DNA of 64,000 bases, taken from positions 100,792 to 164,791 of the forward strand of contig NZ_CAKAKL010000012.1 in NCBI RefSeq assembly GCF_916619195.1, read 5' to 3'. Both the position numbers and the translations under genes were made by a program. The notes below the pieces were generated by a model. It saw nothing but the letters and a program-made list of their open reading frames with translations. It did no database searches and was not told the DNA's origin. Below are positions 8,142 to 20,090 of the stretch, piece by piece (the first letter of the stretch is position 1; each line of letters begins with the position of its first letter). The DNA is from Inquilinus sp. Marseille-Q2685 (lineage in GTDB: Bacteria; Pseudomonadota; Alphaproteobacteria; DSM-16000; Inquilinaceae).

Positions 8142-9638
8142 ATGGTTTCGGAGGAGGAGACCGACCTCGACCCTGTGCTCGGTCGCGTGAGGACGGGCAT
8201 CGAGGCGTTCGACGACCTGGTGATGGGCGGGCTGCCGCGTGGCCGGATGACGATCGTCGGCGGCACGCCCGGCAGCGGCAAGACCGTGTTCGCGACCCAG
8301 TTCCTGGCCCATGGCATCGCCGATCTCGGCGAGGCGGGGGTGTTCGTGACCTTCGAGGAATCGCCGACGGAGATCGCGGTGAACATGGCCAGCTTCGGCT
8401 GGGACATCGGCCGCTGGCGCGCTGCCGGCAAGCTGGCCTTCGTCGACGCCAGCCCGCGCGACCGCGACGAGGTGGTGCTGGGCGAGTTCGACCTGTCGGG
8501 CCTCCTGGCCCGCATCCTGCACGCGGTCGAGACGGTGGACGCCAAGCGCATCGTGCTCGACTCCCTGACCCAGCTGTTCGACCATTTCATCGCCGACCAG
8601 TCGGTGGTGCGGCGCGAGCTGCTGCGCATCGCGTCGGCGCTGAAGCAGCGGGGCCTGACGGTGCTGATGACCGCGGAGCGCAACAGCGAATACGGCGAGA
8701 TCTCGCGCCACCGGATCGAGGAGTTCGTGGCCGACAACGTCGTCATCCTGCGCAACTCCCTCGACCGCGAGCGCCGCCGGCGCACCATCGAGGTGCTGAA
8801 GATGCGCGGCAGCCGTCATGTCGAAGGCGAGGTGCCGATCACCCTGCTCGAGCAGAAGGGGATGGTCGCCGTTCCGCTGTCCTCGCTGCGGCTCGAGCAG
8901 GAATCGAGCACCAAGCGCGTGACCAGCGGCAACGAGGAGCTGGACCGGATGTGCGGCGGCGGCTTCTTCCGCGACAGCGTGACCCTTGTCAGCGGCGCCA
9001 CCGGCACCGGCAAGACCCTTCTGGTCACCAACTTCCTCGCCGGCGGCGTGGCGGCGGGGGAGCGCGCGCTCCTGGTCGGCTACGAGGAAAGCCGCGGCCA
9101 GCTGTTCCGCAACGCCCGCGGCTGGGGCGTCGATTTCGAGGCGATGGAGGCCAACGGCCGGCTGAAGATCGTCTGCCTCTATCCCGAGGCCCAGGGACTG
9201 CCGGACCACCTGCTGATGATCCGCCAGCTGGTCGAGGAGTTCAAACCCGACCGGATCGCGGTCGACAGCCTCTCGGCGCTGGAGCGCATCGCCCCGGAGA
9301 CCGGGTTCCGCGAATTCCTGATCAGCCTGACCTCCTTCATCAAGAAGCGCGAGATCGCCGGGCTGTGCACCGCCACCAACAAATCGCTGGTCGGTGGCCA
9401 GAGCGCCAGCGAGCAGCACATCTCGACCCTGACCGATTCGATCATCCTGCTCCGCTACATCCAGGAGGCCGACCTGATGAATCGCGGCCTGATGGTGCTG
9501 AAGATGCGCGGCAGCGAGCACGACAAGCACGTCCGCCGCTTCGCCATCGACGGCGCCGGCATGCATCTCGGGGAGCCGTTCGGCGGCGCGCCCGACGTCT
9601 TCGGCGACTCCTCGCTGGCGACACCCGTCCGCTCATGA
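8142..9638 (+). CDS. kaiC: KaiC-like circadian ATPase/kinase
   Basis: 498-residue protein with two RecA-like domains. CI has Walker A GGTPGSGKT near residue 41 and the paired catalytic glutamates in TFEESP; CII has SGATGTGKT near residue 284. The phosphorylation loop EQHISTLTD keeps the adjacent Ser428 and Thr429, equivalent to Ser431/Thr432 of Synechococcus KaiC, so autophosphorylation is possible. A GTG three bases upstream (8139) is an alternative start; both follow the AGAGAAGGA ribosome-binding site. The stop overlaps the start of the histidine kinase gene, pointing to a KaiBC-kinase output unit. Confidence 0.94.
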   Translation: MVSEEETDLDPVLGRVRTGIEAFDDLVMGGLPRGRMTIVGGTPGSGKTVFATQFLAHGIADLGEAGVFVTFEESPTEIAVNMASFGWDIGRWRAAGKLAFVDASPRDRDEVVLGEFDLSGLLARILHAVETVDAKRIVLDSLTQLFDHFIADQSVVRRELLRIASALKQRGLTVLMTAERNSEYGEISRHRIEEFVADNVVILRNSLDRERRRRTIEVLKMRGSRHVEGEVPITLLEQKGMVAVPLSSLRLEQESSTKRVTSGNEELDRMCGGGFFRDSVTLVSGATGTGKTLLVTNFLAGGVAAGERALLVGYEESRGQLFRNARGWGVDFEAMEANGRLKIVCLYPEAQGLPDHLLMIRQLVEEFKPDRIAVDSLSALERIAPETGFREFLISLTSFIKKREIAGLCTATNKSLVGGQSASEQHISTLTDSIILLRYIQEADLMNRGLMVLKMRGSEHDKHVRRFAIDGAGMHLGEPFGGAPDVFGDSSLATPVRS

Positions 9639-10783
9639 CGGGCCCGTTCACCCCGGCCATGCGGGCGGCGGAGATCACCGACCTGCGGGACGACCGGCGG
9701 CTCGCCGGCCTCAGCGAGCCGAGCTTCCGGCTGCTGATCGAGAACACGGCCGACGGCGTGCTCGTCGTCGACCTCGCCGGCACCGTGCTCTACGCCAACC
9801 CGGCCGCGGCCGAGATCTTCGGGCATCCGCGCGACGGGCTGCTGCATGTGCCGCTGGGCCGGCCGGTGGCGTCGGGCGAGACCACGGAGATCACGGTCCA
9901 CCGTCCCGGCCGCGGCCCGGCCGAGGTCCAGATGCGGGTGGTCGAGGTCACCTGGGACGGCGGCCCGGCGCTGCTGGCCAGCCTGCGCGACGTGTCGGCC
10001 CAGCGGGCGCGGGAGGAACGCCGCCGCCAGTCGCAGAAGCTCGAGGCCATCGGCCGGCTGACGGCCGGGATCGTCCATGATTTCAACAACCTGCTCACCG
10101 TCATCCAGGCCGGGCTGCGGCTCCTGGAGAAACAGATCGCGCGCGACCCGGCCGGCCCGCAGATCCAGGAGATCATCGAGGAGCTGTCGCGCCGGATCCA
10201 GAACGGCGGCGCGCTGACCCACCAGCTGCTGGCCTTCTCCCGCCGGCAGCCGCTGACGCCCGAGCCGGTCGACCTCAACCAGCGGATCGAGGCGTTGACC
10301 ACCATCCTCGAACGGTCGCTCGGCAGCGGCATCGCCATCCGCCGCGGCCTCGTCCCGGCGCTGGGCCCGGTCCTGATCGACGTCAACCAGCTCGATGTCG
10401 CCATCCTCAACCTCGCGGTGAACGCCCGGGACGCCATGGCCGGCCGCGGCACGCTGACGATCGAGACCAGCGACGCCCCCGAGGCGATCGAGGACGTGCC
10501 GGGGATCGCCGCCACCCATGTCCGGGTGACGGTCGGCGACACCGGCTGCGGCATGAGCCGGGAGGTCCTCGCCCACGTGTTCGAGCCGTTCTTCACGACC
10601 AAGGCCGAAGGCGAAGGCACCGGCCTCGGTCTCAGCCAGGTCCACGGCTTCGTCGCCCAGTCGGGCGGGCACATCCGCATCGACAGCGAGGTCGGCCGCG
10701 GCACGCGCGTGCACCTGTTCCTGCCCCGGGCCTCATCCTGGACCGGCGAGCCGGAAGATGATGCAAGGCAGCCGGCCGGCTGA
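9635..10783 (+). CDS. PAS-domain sensor histidine kinase of the kai operon
   Basis: 382 residues: a PAS domain (about residues 28-130, FRLLIENTADGVLVVDL and ANPAAAEIFG), the HisKA dimerisation helix with phospho-acceptor His near residue 148 (GRLTAGIVHDFNNLLT), and an HATPase domain with N-box NLAVNARDAM, G1 DTGCGM, FEPFFTTKAEGEGTGLGLS. No transmembrane segment and no receiver domain are visible, so it is a cytoplasmic kinase needing a separate response regulator. ATGA overlap with kaiC implies equimolar expression. By analogy with kai-linked kinases such as cyanobacterial SasA it may read out KaiC; the PAS domain here replaces SasA's KaiB-like sensor, so this is inference. Confidence 0.9.
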   Translation: MTGPFTPAMRAAEITDLRDDRRLAGLSEPSFRLLIENTADGVLVVDLAGTVLYANPAAAEIFGHPRDGLLHVPLGRPVASGETTEITVHRPGRGPAEVQMRVVEVTWDGGPALLASLRDVSAQRAREERRRQSQKLEAIGRLTAGIVHDFNNLLTVIQAGLRLLEKQIARDPAGPQIQEIIEELSRRIQNGGALTHQLLAFSRRQPLTPEPVDLNQRIEALTTILERSLGSGIAIRRGLVPALGPVLIDVNQLDVAILNLAVNARDAMAGRGTLTIETSDAPEAIEDVPGIAATHVRVTVGDTGCGMSREVLAHVFEPFFTTKAEGEGTGLGLSQVHGFVAQSGGHIRIDSEVGRGTRVHLFLPRASSWTGEPEDDARQPAG

Positions 10784-10799
10784 CCGGCGGCCCGTTTCC

Positions 10800-11900
10800 T
10801 CAGACCCGCGCCACGTGCAGGTCGCGCGGCAGCGCGGACAGGATCTCCGGCCCGTCCTCGCGCAGGATCACGATCTCCTCGAGCCGGATCCCGAAGCGGC
10901 CCGGGAGGTAAATGCCGGGCTCGATCGAGAACACCATGCCCTCCTCCAGCACCGTCTCGGAGGTGGCGGTGATGTAGGGCGGCTCGTGGCCGTCGATGCC
11001 CATGCCGTGACCGGTGCGGTGGACGAAGTATTCGCCGTAGCCGGCGTCGGCGATGACCTTCCGGGCGGCGGCGTCGACCTCCTTCGCCATCACGCCGGGC
11101 TTCGCCGCCTTCAACGCCGCCTGCACCGCCTTCTCGACGATGGTGTGGATCTGGCCATAGCCCTCCGGCGGGCGGCCGATCGCGACCATGCGGGTGATGT
11201 CGCTGGGAAAGCCGCCCTTGCGGCCGCCGATGTCGACGACCACGGCGTCGCCCTCTTCCAGCCGGCGCCCGCCGGTCTGGTGGTGCGGGAAGGCGCCGTT
11301 GCCGCCGCCGCCGACGATCCAGAAGGCCGGCGAGGCGCCTTCCGAGCTGAAGTGCGCCTTGATCACCGCCGCCAGCTCCAGCTCGGTCATGCCCGGCCTG
11401 GCCGCGGCGAAGGCCGCCTGCATGGCGCGGTCGGCGATGCCGGCATTCATCTTCAGTTTGGCGAATTCGGCCGCGTCCTTGCGCATGCGCAGCGCGCCGA
11501 TGGTGCTGTCGGTGAAGCTGTGCCGCGCGCCCGGCAGCACCCCGAGCAGCAGCAGGGCGAAATCGGCCCGCATCGTCTCGTCCAGCACCACATGCGCCGC
11601 ATTGGTCGCGCCCACATCGGCGAGGGCCGCCGCCAGCGCCGCGTCCGGCCCGTCGGCGTCGTCCCAGGTGTGGAAGGCGATCGCCGTCTCCTCGCGCGAG
11701 CCTTCGGCGTTCAGCACCGGCATCAGGAACGCCTCGCGCTCCGGCCCGATCAGCAGCAGGCAGGGCCGCTCATCGGCATGCGGGTGGAAGCCGGCCGCCC
11801 ATTGCATGTGCGAGCCGGGCCCGAGCGCGACGAGGTCCACGCCCGCCTCCCGCATCTTTCCGCGCAGCGCCGCCAGCCGCTTCCCCGTATCGACCGCCAT
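10800..11900 (-). CDS. M24-family Xaa-Pro-type aminopeptidase
   Basis: 366-residue cytosolic metallopeptidase with the creatinase N-terminal domain (residues 1-130) and the pita-bread catalytic domain. Metal ligands are visible: Asp in VVVDIGGRKGG, Asp in FPSDITRM, His in HRTGHGMG, Glu in SIEPGIYLP and Glu in IRLEEIVIL. It removes an N-terminal residue preceding proline, or acts on a related small amide. It is the last gene of the ten-gene peptide operon, 45 bases after the isoaspartyl peptidase gene. Confidence 0.9.
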   Translation of the reverse strand: MAVDTGKRLAALRGKMREAGVDLVALGPGSHMQWAAGFHPHADERPCLLLIGPEREAFLMPVLNAEGSREETAIAFHTWDDADGPDAALAAALADVGATNAAHVVLDETMRADFALLLLGVLPGARHSFTDSTIGALRMRKDAAEFAKLKMNAGIADRAMQAAFAAARPGMTELELAAVIKAHFSSEGASPAFWIVGGGGNGAFPHHQTGGRRLEEGDAVVVDIGGRKGGFPSDITRMVAIGRPPEGYGQIHTIVEKAVQAALKAAKPGVMAKEVDAAARKVIADAGYGEYFVHRTGHGMGIDGHEPPYITATSETVLEEGMVFSIEPGIYLPGRFGIRLEEIVILREDGPEILSALPRDLHVARV

Positions 11901-11945
11901 CCTGTCCTCCCCGCTCGCGGCGACTCGCCGCCATCGACAGCTATC

Positions 11946-12908
11946 CTAGACCGCTTCCACCCGGAGGGCCTCGCGGTGGATCGCGGTGCGCAGGGCGCCG
12001 TCGGCCCCGACCACGCCGCGATACATGCCCTCGCAGTTGAAGGGCAGCGCGACATGCCCCTGCGCATCGACCGCGATCAGCCCGCCGGAGCCGCCGACAG
12101 GGCCGAGAAGCGTCTGCACCACGTCCTCGGCCGCCTGCGCCAGCCCCTGCCCGGCCCAGCGCATGCGGGCGTCGATCTCGTGCCCCGCGGCGTAGCGGAT
12201 GAAGAACTCGCCATGGCCGGTGGCGGAGACGGCGCAGGTGGCGTTGTCGGCCCAGGTGCCGGCACCGATCACCGGGCTGTCGCCGACCCGGCCCGGAGTC
12301 TTGCCGGTCATGCCGCCGGTCGAGGTGGCGGCGGCGAGGTTGCCGGCGGCGTCGCAGGCCACGGCGCCGACCGTGCCATGCTTCCGCGCCGGGTCGCCGT
12401 CGTCCGGCAGGGCCTGGCGGCGACGCTCCAGTTCCTCCTGCAGCGCCTGCCAGCGCCGCTCGGTGCGGAACCAGGACGGGTCCATATGCTCCAGCCCGGC
12501 CTCGCGGCAGAAGCGGCGCGCCCCCTCGCCGGCCAGGAAGACGTGCTCGGTCCGCTCCATCACCGCGCGGGCGGCGAGGACCGGGTGGCGCGGGCCGCAG
12601 ATGCCGGCGATGGCGCCGGCGCGCCGGTCGCGCCCGTCCATCACCGCCGCATCCATCTCGTTCTCGCCGGCGCTGGTGAAGACGGCGCCGCGGCCGGCGT
12701 TGAACAGCGGGTCCTCCTCCAGCGCCATCACCGCGGCGGTGACGGCGTCGAGCGCCGAGCCGCCGGCCGCCAGGACGAGGTAGCCAGCGCGGAGCGCGGC
12801 GCGCAGCCCCTGGTGATAGGCCTCCTCCCGCTCCGGAGTCAGCGACTCGCGGCGGATGGTGCCGGCGCCGCCATGGATCGCCAGGACGGCGCGGGATGGG
12901 TCGGTCAT
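11946..12908 (-). CDS. iaaA: Isoaspartyl peptidase / L-asparaginase (IaaA type)
   Basis: 320-residue N-terminal-nucleophile hydrolase precursor. The family start AIHGGAGTI and the NAGRGAVFT loop are present, and self-cleavage is expected before the Thr of HGTVGAVACD (near residue 178), which becomes the nucleophile. It hydrolyses beta-aspartyl dipeptides and L-asparagine. In E. coli iaaA is the first gene of the iaaA-gsiABCD operon; here the same partner set occurs in a different order, which supports both assignments. Confidence 0.92.
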   Translation of the reverse strand: MTDPSRAVLAIHGGAGTIRRESLTPEREEAYHQGLRAALRAGYLVLAAGGSALDAVTAAVMALEEDPLFNAGRGAVFTSAGENEMDAAVMDGRDRRAGAIAGICGPRHPVLAARAVMERTEHVFLAGEGARRFCREAGLEHMDPSWFRTERRWQALQEELERRRQALPDDGDPARKHGTVGAVACDAAGNLAAATSTGGMTGKTPGRVGDSPVIGAGTWADNATCAVSATGHGEFFIRYAAGHEIDARMRWAGQGLAQAAEDVVQTLLGPVGGSGGLIAVDAQGHVALPFNCEGMYRGVVGADGALRTAIHREALRVEAV

Positions 12909-12922
12909 CGAAGCCTCGGGGT

Positions 12923-13741
12923 TCAGCGCAAGAAGGCGGTCATGGCGGACACGGCGTTCATCCAGCGGATGGCGTCGGCGACGCTGCCGGCCGGCAGGGC
13001 CACGGTGACGCCGTCGCGGCGTTCGGCCGGCGGCAGGGTGGCGGCGAGGTCGGCCAGGGCCGGGCCGCCCATCTCCAGCTCCAGCATGTACGGCCCGTCG
13101 ATGCGGAAGGGCGGGATCGAGCCGGCGCGGCGGACGGCGCGGGCCGCCGCTTCGCGCAGGGCCGCGCGGGCGGCCGGCAGCGGCAGCGACCGGGCGGCGC
13201 GGTTGCCTAGCGCCTGCTTGGTCTGGACGAACTCGGCCTCGGGGAAATGCTCGCGCAGCTCGGCGACGCAACGGTCGTCGCCGGAGACCATGGCCACCGG
13301 CACGCCCAGGCTGCCGGCATAGGCGCCGTAGATCCCGGCCTCGCCCAGCGGCCGGCCGTTCAGGCGCACGGCGCGGAAGGCGAAGCCGTTGGTGGTGTGG
13401 GCCAGCACGCCCTGCTCCGACGCCCGGGCGTGGTAGCCGAGGCAGAGCACCGCCGCATGGCCGGCATCGAGCCCGGCGAACATGTTGAGCGGCTTCGGCT
13501 TGCCCTGGATCAGCTCCGCCGCCGGGTGCAGCAGCTCCGGCAGCAGGTTGGTCATCGGGCCGTGAGCGTCGTTGACCAGGATCCCGGTGGCGCCGCCCTC
13601 CAGCGCGCCCTCGATCGCGGCGTTGACCTCCTCGGTCATCAGCCGCCGGGCGCGCTCGTACTCGCCGCTGCCCGGCTGGCCCTGCTGCGGCGAGACCACG
13701 CCGGCCACACCCTCGATATCCGACGAGATGTAGATCCTCAT
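12923..13741 (-). CDS. dppA: D-aminopeptidase, M55 family (DppA type)
   Basis: 272-residue M55 zinc peptidase. The N-terminal signature RIYISSDIEGVAGV carries the SxDxEG metal motif; further conserved stretches are VNDAHGPMTNL, a His in LCLGYHARA and VSGDDRCVAE. Bacillus subtilis DppA cleaves D-Ala-D-Ala and D-Ala-Gly-Gly and forms a decamer. ATG 13741 overlaps the stop of the dmpA-like gene by four bases. Together with the D-amino-acid transaminase in the same operon it suggests D-peptide catabolism. Confidence 0.92.
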   Translation of the reverse strand: MRIYISSDIEGVAGVVSPQQGQPGSGEYERARRLMTEEVNAAIEGALEGGATGILVNDAHGPMTNLLPELLHPAAELIQGKPKPLNMFAGLDAGHAAVLCLGYHARASEQGVLAHTTNGFAFRAVRLNGRPLGEAGIYGAYAGSLGVPVAMVSGDDRCVAELREHFPEAEFVQTKQALGNRAARSLPLPAARAALREAAARAVRRAGSIPPFRIDGPYMLELEMGGPALADLAATLPPAERRDGVTVALPAGSVADAIRWMNAVSAMTAFLR

Positions 13742-14778
13742 GTCCGCTCCTCCGCCTCCAGCCAATCCGCGAGCGAGGGCCGGCTGTGGCCCAGGCGGCC
13801 GACGGCGGGCCCGGCGGCGCAGAGGGCGTTCAGCACCGCCTCCTGCGTCGCTTCCGCCGCGGCCTGGAACAGCCGGTCGATGCGCGCCTCGTTGAGCGCC
13901 CGGATCGGGACCAGGTCGCGCTTCTGGTCGTGGTCCACCGGATCGGCGGTGGTGAAGCCGAGGGCGATGTCGCCGCTGCCGTGCCCCCAGAAGGCGCCGA
14001 GCCGGGCCAGGCCGGCGCCGCAGCGCTTGGTGACGCGGTGCAGCTGGCGGTGCTCCAGCGGCACGTCGGTCGCCAGGACGACGATCACCGAACCTTTCTC
14101 GGGTGTCGGCTCGGAGGGCGGGGCCGGGCGCCGGCCGTCGGGCAGCACCAGGTCGCCGGCGCGGCCGAAATTGGCCAGAACCAGCACGCCGAGATGGTGG
14201 TGCGTGCGGTCGAGCTTGACCCGGCGCGAGGCGGTGCCGATGCCGCCCTTGAAGCCGAAGCTGCTCATCCCCGTGCCGGCGCCGACCGAGCCCTGGCCGA
14301 CGCGGCCGCCGCTGGCGGCCTTGATCGCCTCCAGCGCGTCGGTCTCGGTCACCGCCAGGGCCTGGATGTCGGACAGGTAGCCGTCATTGCATTCCAGCAC
14401 CACCGGGTTGACCGTGCCGGTCTCGCGCCCGATGTCGGGGTTGGCCGCGATGGCGGCGCGGATCAGCGCCGTGGCGCAGGTGCCGACGGCGAAGGTGTTG
14501 GTCAGCAGGATCGGCGTCTCGACCGTCCCCAGCTCTGCCACCTGCATCAGCCCGGCGCTCTTGCCGAAGCCGTTGATCACCTCGACCGCGGCGCGGGCCT
14601 TGGCCCGGAACAGGTTGCCGGCATGCGGCAGGACGGCGGTGACGCCGGTCAGCACGTCGCCGGCATGCATGCTGAGATGGCCGACCAGTACGCCCGGCAC
14701 ATCGGTGATGGCGTTCAGCGGCCCGGTCGGCAGCGTGCCGCAGACCAGGCCGAAATCGCGGGCGAGACGGGCCGTCAC
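13738..14778 (-). CDS. dmpA: P1-family L-aminopeptidase/D-esterase (DmpA type)
   Basis: 346-residue self-processing Ntn-like peptidase of clan PB. Typical stretches are the N-terminal NAITDVPGVLVGH, the GTGMSSFGFKGGIGTASR loop and GSVIVVLATDVPL, which contains the Ser that becomes the nucleophile after autoproteolysis in DmpA. DmpA releases N-terminal L- or D-residues from peptides, amides and esters. A GTG at 14778 is chosen because GAGGGAGG lies five bases upstream; longer in-frame extension overlaps the permease gene. It lies between the importer genes and dppA. Confidence 0.9.
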   Translation of the reverse strand: MTARLARDFGLVCGTLPTGPLNAITDVPGVLVGHLSMHAGDVLTGVTAVLPHAGNLFRAKARAAVEVINGFGKSAGLMQVAELGTVETPILLTNTFAVGTCATALIRAAIAANPDIGRETGTVNPVVLECNDGYLSDIQALAVTETDALEAIKAASGGRVGQGSVGAGTGMSSFGFKGGIGTASRRVKLDRTHHHLGVLVLANFGRAGDLVLPDGRRPAPPSEPTPEKGSVIVVLATDVPLEHRQLHRVTKRCGAGLARLGAFWGHGSGDIALGFTTADPVDHDQKRDLVPIRALNEARIDRLFQAAAEATQEAVLNALCAAGPAVGRLGHSRPSLADWLEAEERT

Positions 14779-14789
14779 CGATGCCTCCC

Positions 14790-15677
14790 TCAGGTCTTCA
14801 GCTTCGGGTCCAGCGCGTCGCGCAGCCCGTCGCCGAGCAGGTTGAAGGCCAGCACGGTGACGAAGATCGCGATGCCGGGGAAGAGGGTGATGTGGTCGGC
14901 GACGCCGAGATAGCTGCGCCCGTCGGCCAGCATCGCCCCCCATTCCGGGCTGGGCGGCTGGGCGCCGAGGCCGATGAAGCTGAGGCTGGCCGCGGTCAGG
15001 ATCGAGGTGCCGATGCGCATCGAGAAATAGACGATCACGCTGGGCAGGGTGCCCGGCAGGATGTGGCGCAGCATCAGCAGGCGATGGCGCACGCCGATCG
15101 CCCGGGCGGCGTCGACATAGACGGTCTGCTTGATCGCGAGCGTGCTGCCGCGCACCAGCCGGGCGAAGACCGGCACGCTGAACACGGCGACGGCGTAGAT
15201 CACGTTGTCGATGCCGGGCCCCAGCACGGCGATGACGCCGATCGCCAGGATGATGCCCGGGAAGGCCAGCAGCACGTCGCAGAGGCGCATCACGAAGCCG
15301 TCGATCCAGCCACCGTAGAAGCCGCTGACGAGGCCGAGCAGGATGCCGGCGACGCCGCCCAGCGTCACCGACAGGAAGCCGACGGCCAGCGAGATGCGGG
15401 CGCCGAAGACGATGCGGCTGAGGATGTCGCGGCCATAGGCGTCGGTGCCGGCGAGATGGGCCCAGGACGGGCCTTCCAGCACCCGCTCGTAATCCGGCGC
15501 GGCGAGGTCGTAGGGGGCGATCCAGGGCGCCAGGACGGCCACGACCACCAGCGCCGCCAGGAACAGCCCGGCGGCCACGGCGATCTTCTGCCGGCGGAAG
15601 CGGCGCCAGAACTCGCGGAAGGGGGAGCGCACGCTCTCGGCGCGGACCGGCGCGGCGGGGGTGACGACGGCGCTCAT
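14790..15677 (-). CDS. gsiD: Peptide/glutathione ABC permease (GsiD-like)
   Basis: 295-residue DppC/OppC-type permease. A basic cytoplasmic N-terminus ([13 protein letters not shown]) precedes the first membrane helix, then the conserved [20 protein letters not shown] periplasmic loop and the EAA-like docking loop ([20 protein letters not shown]). Five to six membrane helices are predicted by hydrophobicity. Start and upstream stop overlap by four bases. Length and order match the Gsi glutathione importer, but the ligand may be another small peptide. Confidence 0.88.
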   Translation of the reverse strand: MSAVVTPAAPVRAESVRSPFREFWRRFRRQKIAVAAGLFLAALVVVAVLAPWIAPYDLAAPDYERVLEGPSWAHLAGTDAYGRDILSRIVFGARISLAVGFLSVTLGGVAGILLGLVSGFYGGWIDGFVMRLCDVLLAFPGIILAIGVIAVLGPGIDNVIYAVAVFSVPVFARLVRGSTLAIKQTVYVDAARAIGVRHRLLMLRHILPGTLPSVIVYFSMRIGTSILTAASLSFIGLGAQPPSPEWGAMLADGRSYLGVADHITLFPGIAIFVTVLAFNLLGDGLRDALDPKLKT

Positions 15678-16594
15678 CGGTAGCGGATCTCCGGGTTGGC
15701 GAGCGCGTAGAGCATGTCGACGGCCAGGTTGATCAGGATGAACTCGATCGAGAACAAGAGGATCTCGGCCTGGATCACCGGATAGTCGCGGTAGGAGACG
15801 CTGTCGACCAGGAGACGGCCGAGGCCGGGCCAGGAGAACACGGTCTCGACCACGATCGAGCCGCCGAGCAGGAAGCCGAACTGCAGCCCGACCATGGTGA
15901 TGATCGGGATCAGCGCGTTGCGCAGCGTGTGCTTCCAGATCACCGCGCGCTCGAACACGCCCTTGGCCCGGGCGGTGCGGACATAGTCCTCGCGCGAGAT
16001 CTCGATGAAGGCGGAGCGGGTGAAGCGCGCCATCACCGCGGCGACGCCGAGGCCGAGCGTGACCGAGGGCATGACGAAATGCTGCCAGGTGCCGTAGCCG
16101 CCGGTCGGCAACCAGCCGAGATCGACCGAGAACACGCCGATCAAGAGGAGGCCGAGCCAGAAAGAGGGGAAAGAGATGCCGGAGACGGCCAGCACCATGC
16201 CGCCGTAATCCTGCCAGCGGCCGCGCTTGACCGCGGACAGGACGCCGATCAGCAGGCCGACCGCGACCGCCCAGGCCATGCTGACCACGGTCAGCCAGAC
16301 CGTCGGCATCAGCCGCTCGCCGATCTCGTCGGCCACCGGCCGGCGGGTCTTCAGCGAGGTGCCGAGCTCGCCCTGCGCGATATGGCCGAGGAAGGTCAGG
16401 TACTGCTCAACCAGCGGCCGGTCGAGGCCGAGGTCGGCGCGCACCAGGGCGATGTCCTCCGCGGTCGCGTCCGGCCCGGCCACCAGCCGCGCCGGGTCGC
16501 CCGGCAGCATGTGGACGAAGCCGAAGACCAGGAGGGAGATGACCAGCATCACCGGGACGATGCCGAGGAGACGCCGGATCAGATAGTGCAGCAT
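15674..16594 (-). CDS. gsiC: Peptide/glutathione ABC permease (GsiC-like)
   Basis: 306-residue DppB/OppB-type permease, the same length as E. coli GsiC. It begins [20 protein letters not shown], has the [10 protein letters not shown] loop, the docking loop [19 protein letters not shown] and a C-terminal region [20 protein letters not shown] that is characteristic of this subfamily. It is separated from the binding-protein gene by a strong hairpin, which would be expected to favour higher steady-state mRNA for the binding protein. Confidence 0.9.
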   Translation of the reverse strand: MLHYLIRRLLGIVPVMLVISLLVFGFVHMLPGDPARLVAGPDATAEDIALVRADLGLDRPLVEQYLTFLGHIAQGELGTSLKTRRPVADEIGERLMPTVWLTVVSMAWAVAVGLLIGVLSAVKRGRWQDYGGMVLAVSGISFPSFWLGLLLIGVFSVDLGWLPTGGYGTWQHFVMPSVTLGLGVAAVMARFTRSAFIEISREDYVRTARAKGVFERAVIWKHTLRNALIPIITMVGLQFGFLLGGSIVVETVFSWPGLGRLLVDSVSYRDYPVIQAEILLFSIEFILINLAVDMLYALANPEIRYR

Positions 16595-16608
16595 GGGGGC
16601 TCCGAAGA

Positions 16609-16645
16609 CCGCCCGCCCTTCGGCACAGGGCCGGAGGGCGGGCGG
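16609..16645 (-). promoter_or_regulatory. Intercistronic hairpin between gsiB and gsiC
   Basis: Near-perfect inverted repeat: CCGCCCGCCCTTCGG at 16609-16623 and CCGGAGGGCGGGCGG at 16631-16645, 14 of 15 positions pairing, with a seven-base loop. There is no T-run, so it is more likely an mRNA-stabilising or attenuating stem than a full terminator. Such stems are common after the binding-protein gene of ABC operons. Confidence 0.7.
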
Positions 16646-16652
16646 GGAAGGC

Positions 16653-18182
16653 TTACTGGAACGCCGCGTCCTCGACGATGTAGGCGCGGTCGGGCAGCAC
16701 GTAGACGCCGGAGAGGTCCTTGCTCCGGGCGCTCAGCACATGGTCGACGCCGAGCGAGATCCAGGGCGCGTCCTGCCAGATCAGGGACTGCGCCTTGGCA
16801 TAGGCCTCGGCCCGCTTGCCCTCGTCGGCGGTGGCGACAGCCGCCTCCAGCGCCGCGTCCACCTCCGGGTTGGAGTAGTAGGCGACGTTGAACAGCTTCG
16901 GCGGGAAGCCCTTGCCCCACAGCAGCGGCCGCAGCGCCCAGTCGGCGTCGCCGGTCGAGGACGACCAGCCGCCGTAGTACATCTGCACCGTCGCGTCCTC
17001 GGGCTTCTGCACGCCCCAGACCTTGTCGGCGAGGACGCCGGATTCGAGCGGCGTCACCTGAGCCTTGACCCCGATCTGGGCCAACTGCTGCTGCAGGAAC
17101 TGGGTCGCCCGGATGGCCGTGGTGTTGTTGCCGGACCACAACACGGCCTCGAAGCCGTCGGGATATCCCGCCTCGGCCAGGAGTTGCTTGGCCTTGGCCG
17201 GGTCATAGGGCCAGACGCCCTGCTTGGCGTAGAACTTCAGCTTCGGCGGCATCGGCGAATCCGCCGGGTCGCAATAGCCGCTCAGCACCACCTTGCAAAA
17301 GGCGTTGCGGTCGACCGCATAGTTCAGCGCCTGGCGGACGCGGACGTCGTCGAACGGCTTCTTGTGGGTGTTCAGCGCCACATACCAGTTCACGATCGAC
17401 GGCCCGTCGACGATGGTGAGGTTCGGGTTGCGCTCCAGCACCTTCATCATCTCCGGCGGCACCGGGTGGATGAACTGGGCCTCGCCGGCCTGCAGCATGG
17501 CGACGCGGCTGCCGCTCTCCGGCACGCTGCGGATGGTGACGCCGTCGACCTTCGGCTGGCCTTCCTTCCAGTAGGCGTCGTTCTTCACCGCCTCCAGCGT
17601 GTCGGCGGACCAGGACTTGAACTTGAACGGGCCGGTGCCGACCGGGTTGCGGCCGATGTCCTTGCCGTATTTCTCCAGCGCCGCCGGGCTGATGATCATC
17701 GCCCCGGCATGCGCCAGGTTGTTGACCAGGGCGCCGAACGGCTCTTTCAGCACCACCTTGGCGGTGGCGTCGTCGACCACCTCGACATGGTCCAGCATCG
17801 ACACCAGCGACTGGCGCTTCAGCTTGTTGTCGGGGTTGGCCAGGCGCTCGAGGCCGATCTTCACCGCCTGGGCGTTGAAGTCGGTGCCGTCGTGGAACTT
17901 GACGCCCTTGCGCAGATGGAAGGTGTAGACCTTCGCGTCGTCGCTGACCTCGTAGCTCTCGGCCAGCACCGGCACGAGCTGCATGTTCTGATCGAAGCCG
18001 TAGAGGCCCTGATAGAACAGCCGGGTCGCCGCCTGCGACGCCGTCTCGTTGATGTTGGACGGGTCGAGCCCGGTCAGGTTCTGGTCGATGCCGACGACCA
18101 GGGGCTTCGCCATCGCCGCCCCGGGCAGCGCCATCAGCGCGGCCAAGGCGCAGGCGGCGAGGTGCCGTTTCCAGCTTTGCAT
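16653..18182 (-). CDS. gsiB: Peptide/glutathione-binding protein (GsiB-like)
   Basis: 509-residue family 5 extracellular solute-binding protein. A Sec signal ([22 protein letters not shown]) is followed by [16 protein letters not shown], and the family signature [19 protein letters not shown] is present, as is the [10 protein letters not shown] stretch. ATG 18182 is preferred over 18215 because GGAGGA lies at ideal distance and the signal peptide starts there. E. coli GsiB is 512 residues. It delivers the peptide to the GsiCD pore. Confidence 0.9.
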   Translation of the reverse strand: MQSWKRHLAACALAALMALPGAAMAKPLVVGIDQNLTGLDPSNINETASQAATRLFYQGLYGFDQNMQLVPVLAESYEVSDDAKVYTFHLRKGVKFHDGTDFNAQAVKIGLERLANPDNKLKRQSLVSMLDHVEVVDDATAKVVLKEPFGALVNNLAHAGAMIISPAALEKYGKDIGRNPVGTGPFKFKSWSADTLEAVKNDAYWKEGQPKVDGVTIRSVPESGSRVAMLQAGEAQFIHPVPPEMMKVLERNPNLTIVDGPSIVNWYVALNTHKKPFDDVRVRQALNYAVDRNAFCKVVLSGYCDPADSPMPPKLKFYAKQGVWPYDPAKAKQLLAEAGYPDGFEAVLWSGNNTTAIRATQFLQQQLAQIGVKAQVTPLESGVLADKVWGVQKPEDATVQMYYGGWSSSTGDADWALRPLLWGKGFPPKLFNVAYYSNPEVDAALEAAVATADEGKRAEAYAKAQSLIWQDAPWISLGVDHVLSARSKDLSGVYVLPDRAYIVEDAAFQ

Positions 18183-18227
18183 CGGTTCTGTCCTCCTCTG
18201 TTTACTCTGATTCACAATCGGGCCGGC

Positions 18228-20086
<1,859 letters not shown>

Positions 20087-20090
<4 letters not shown>

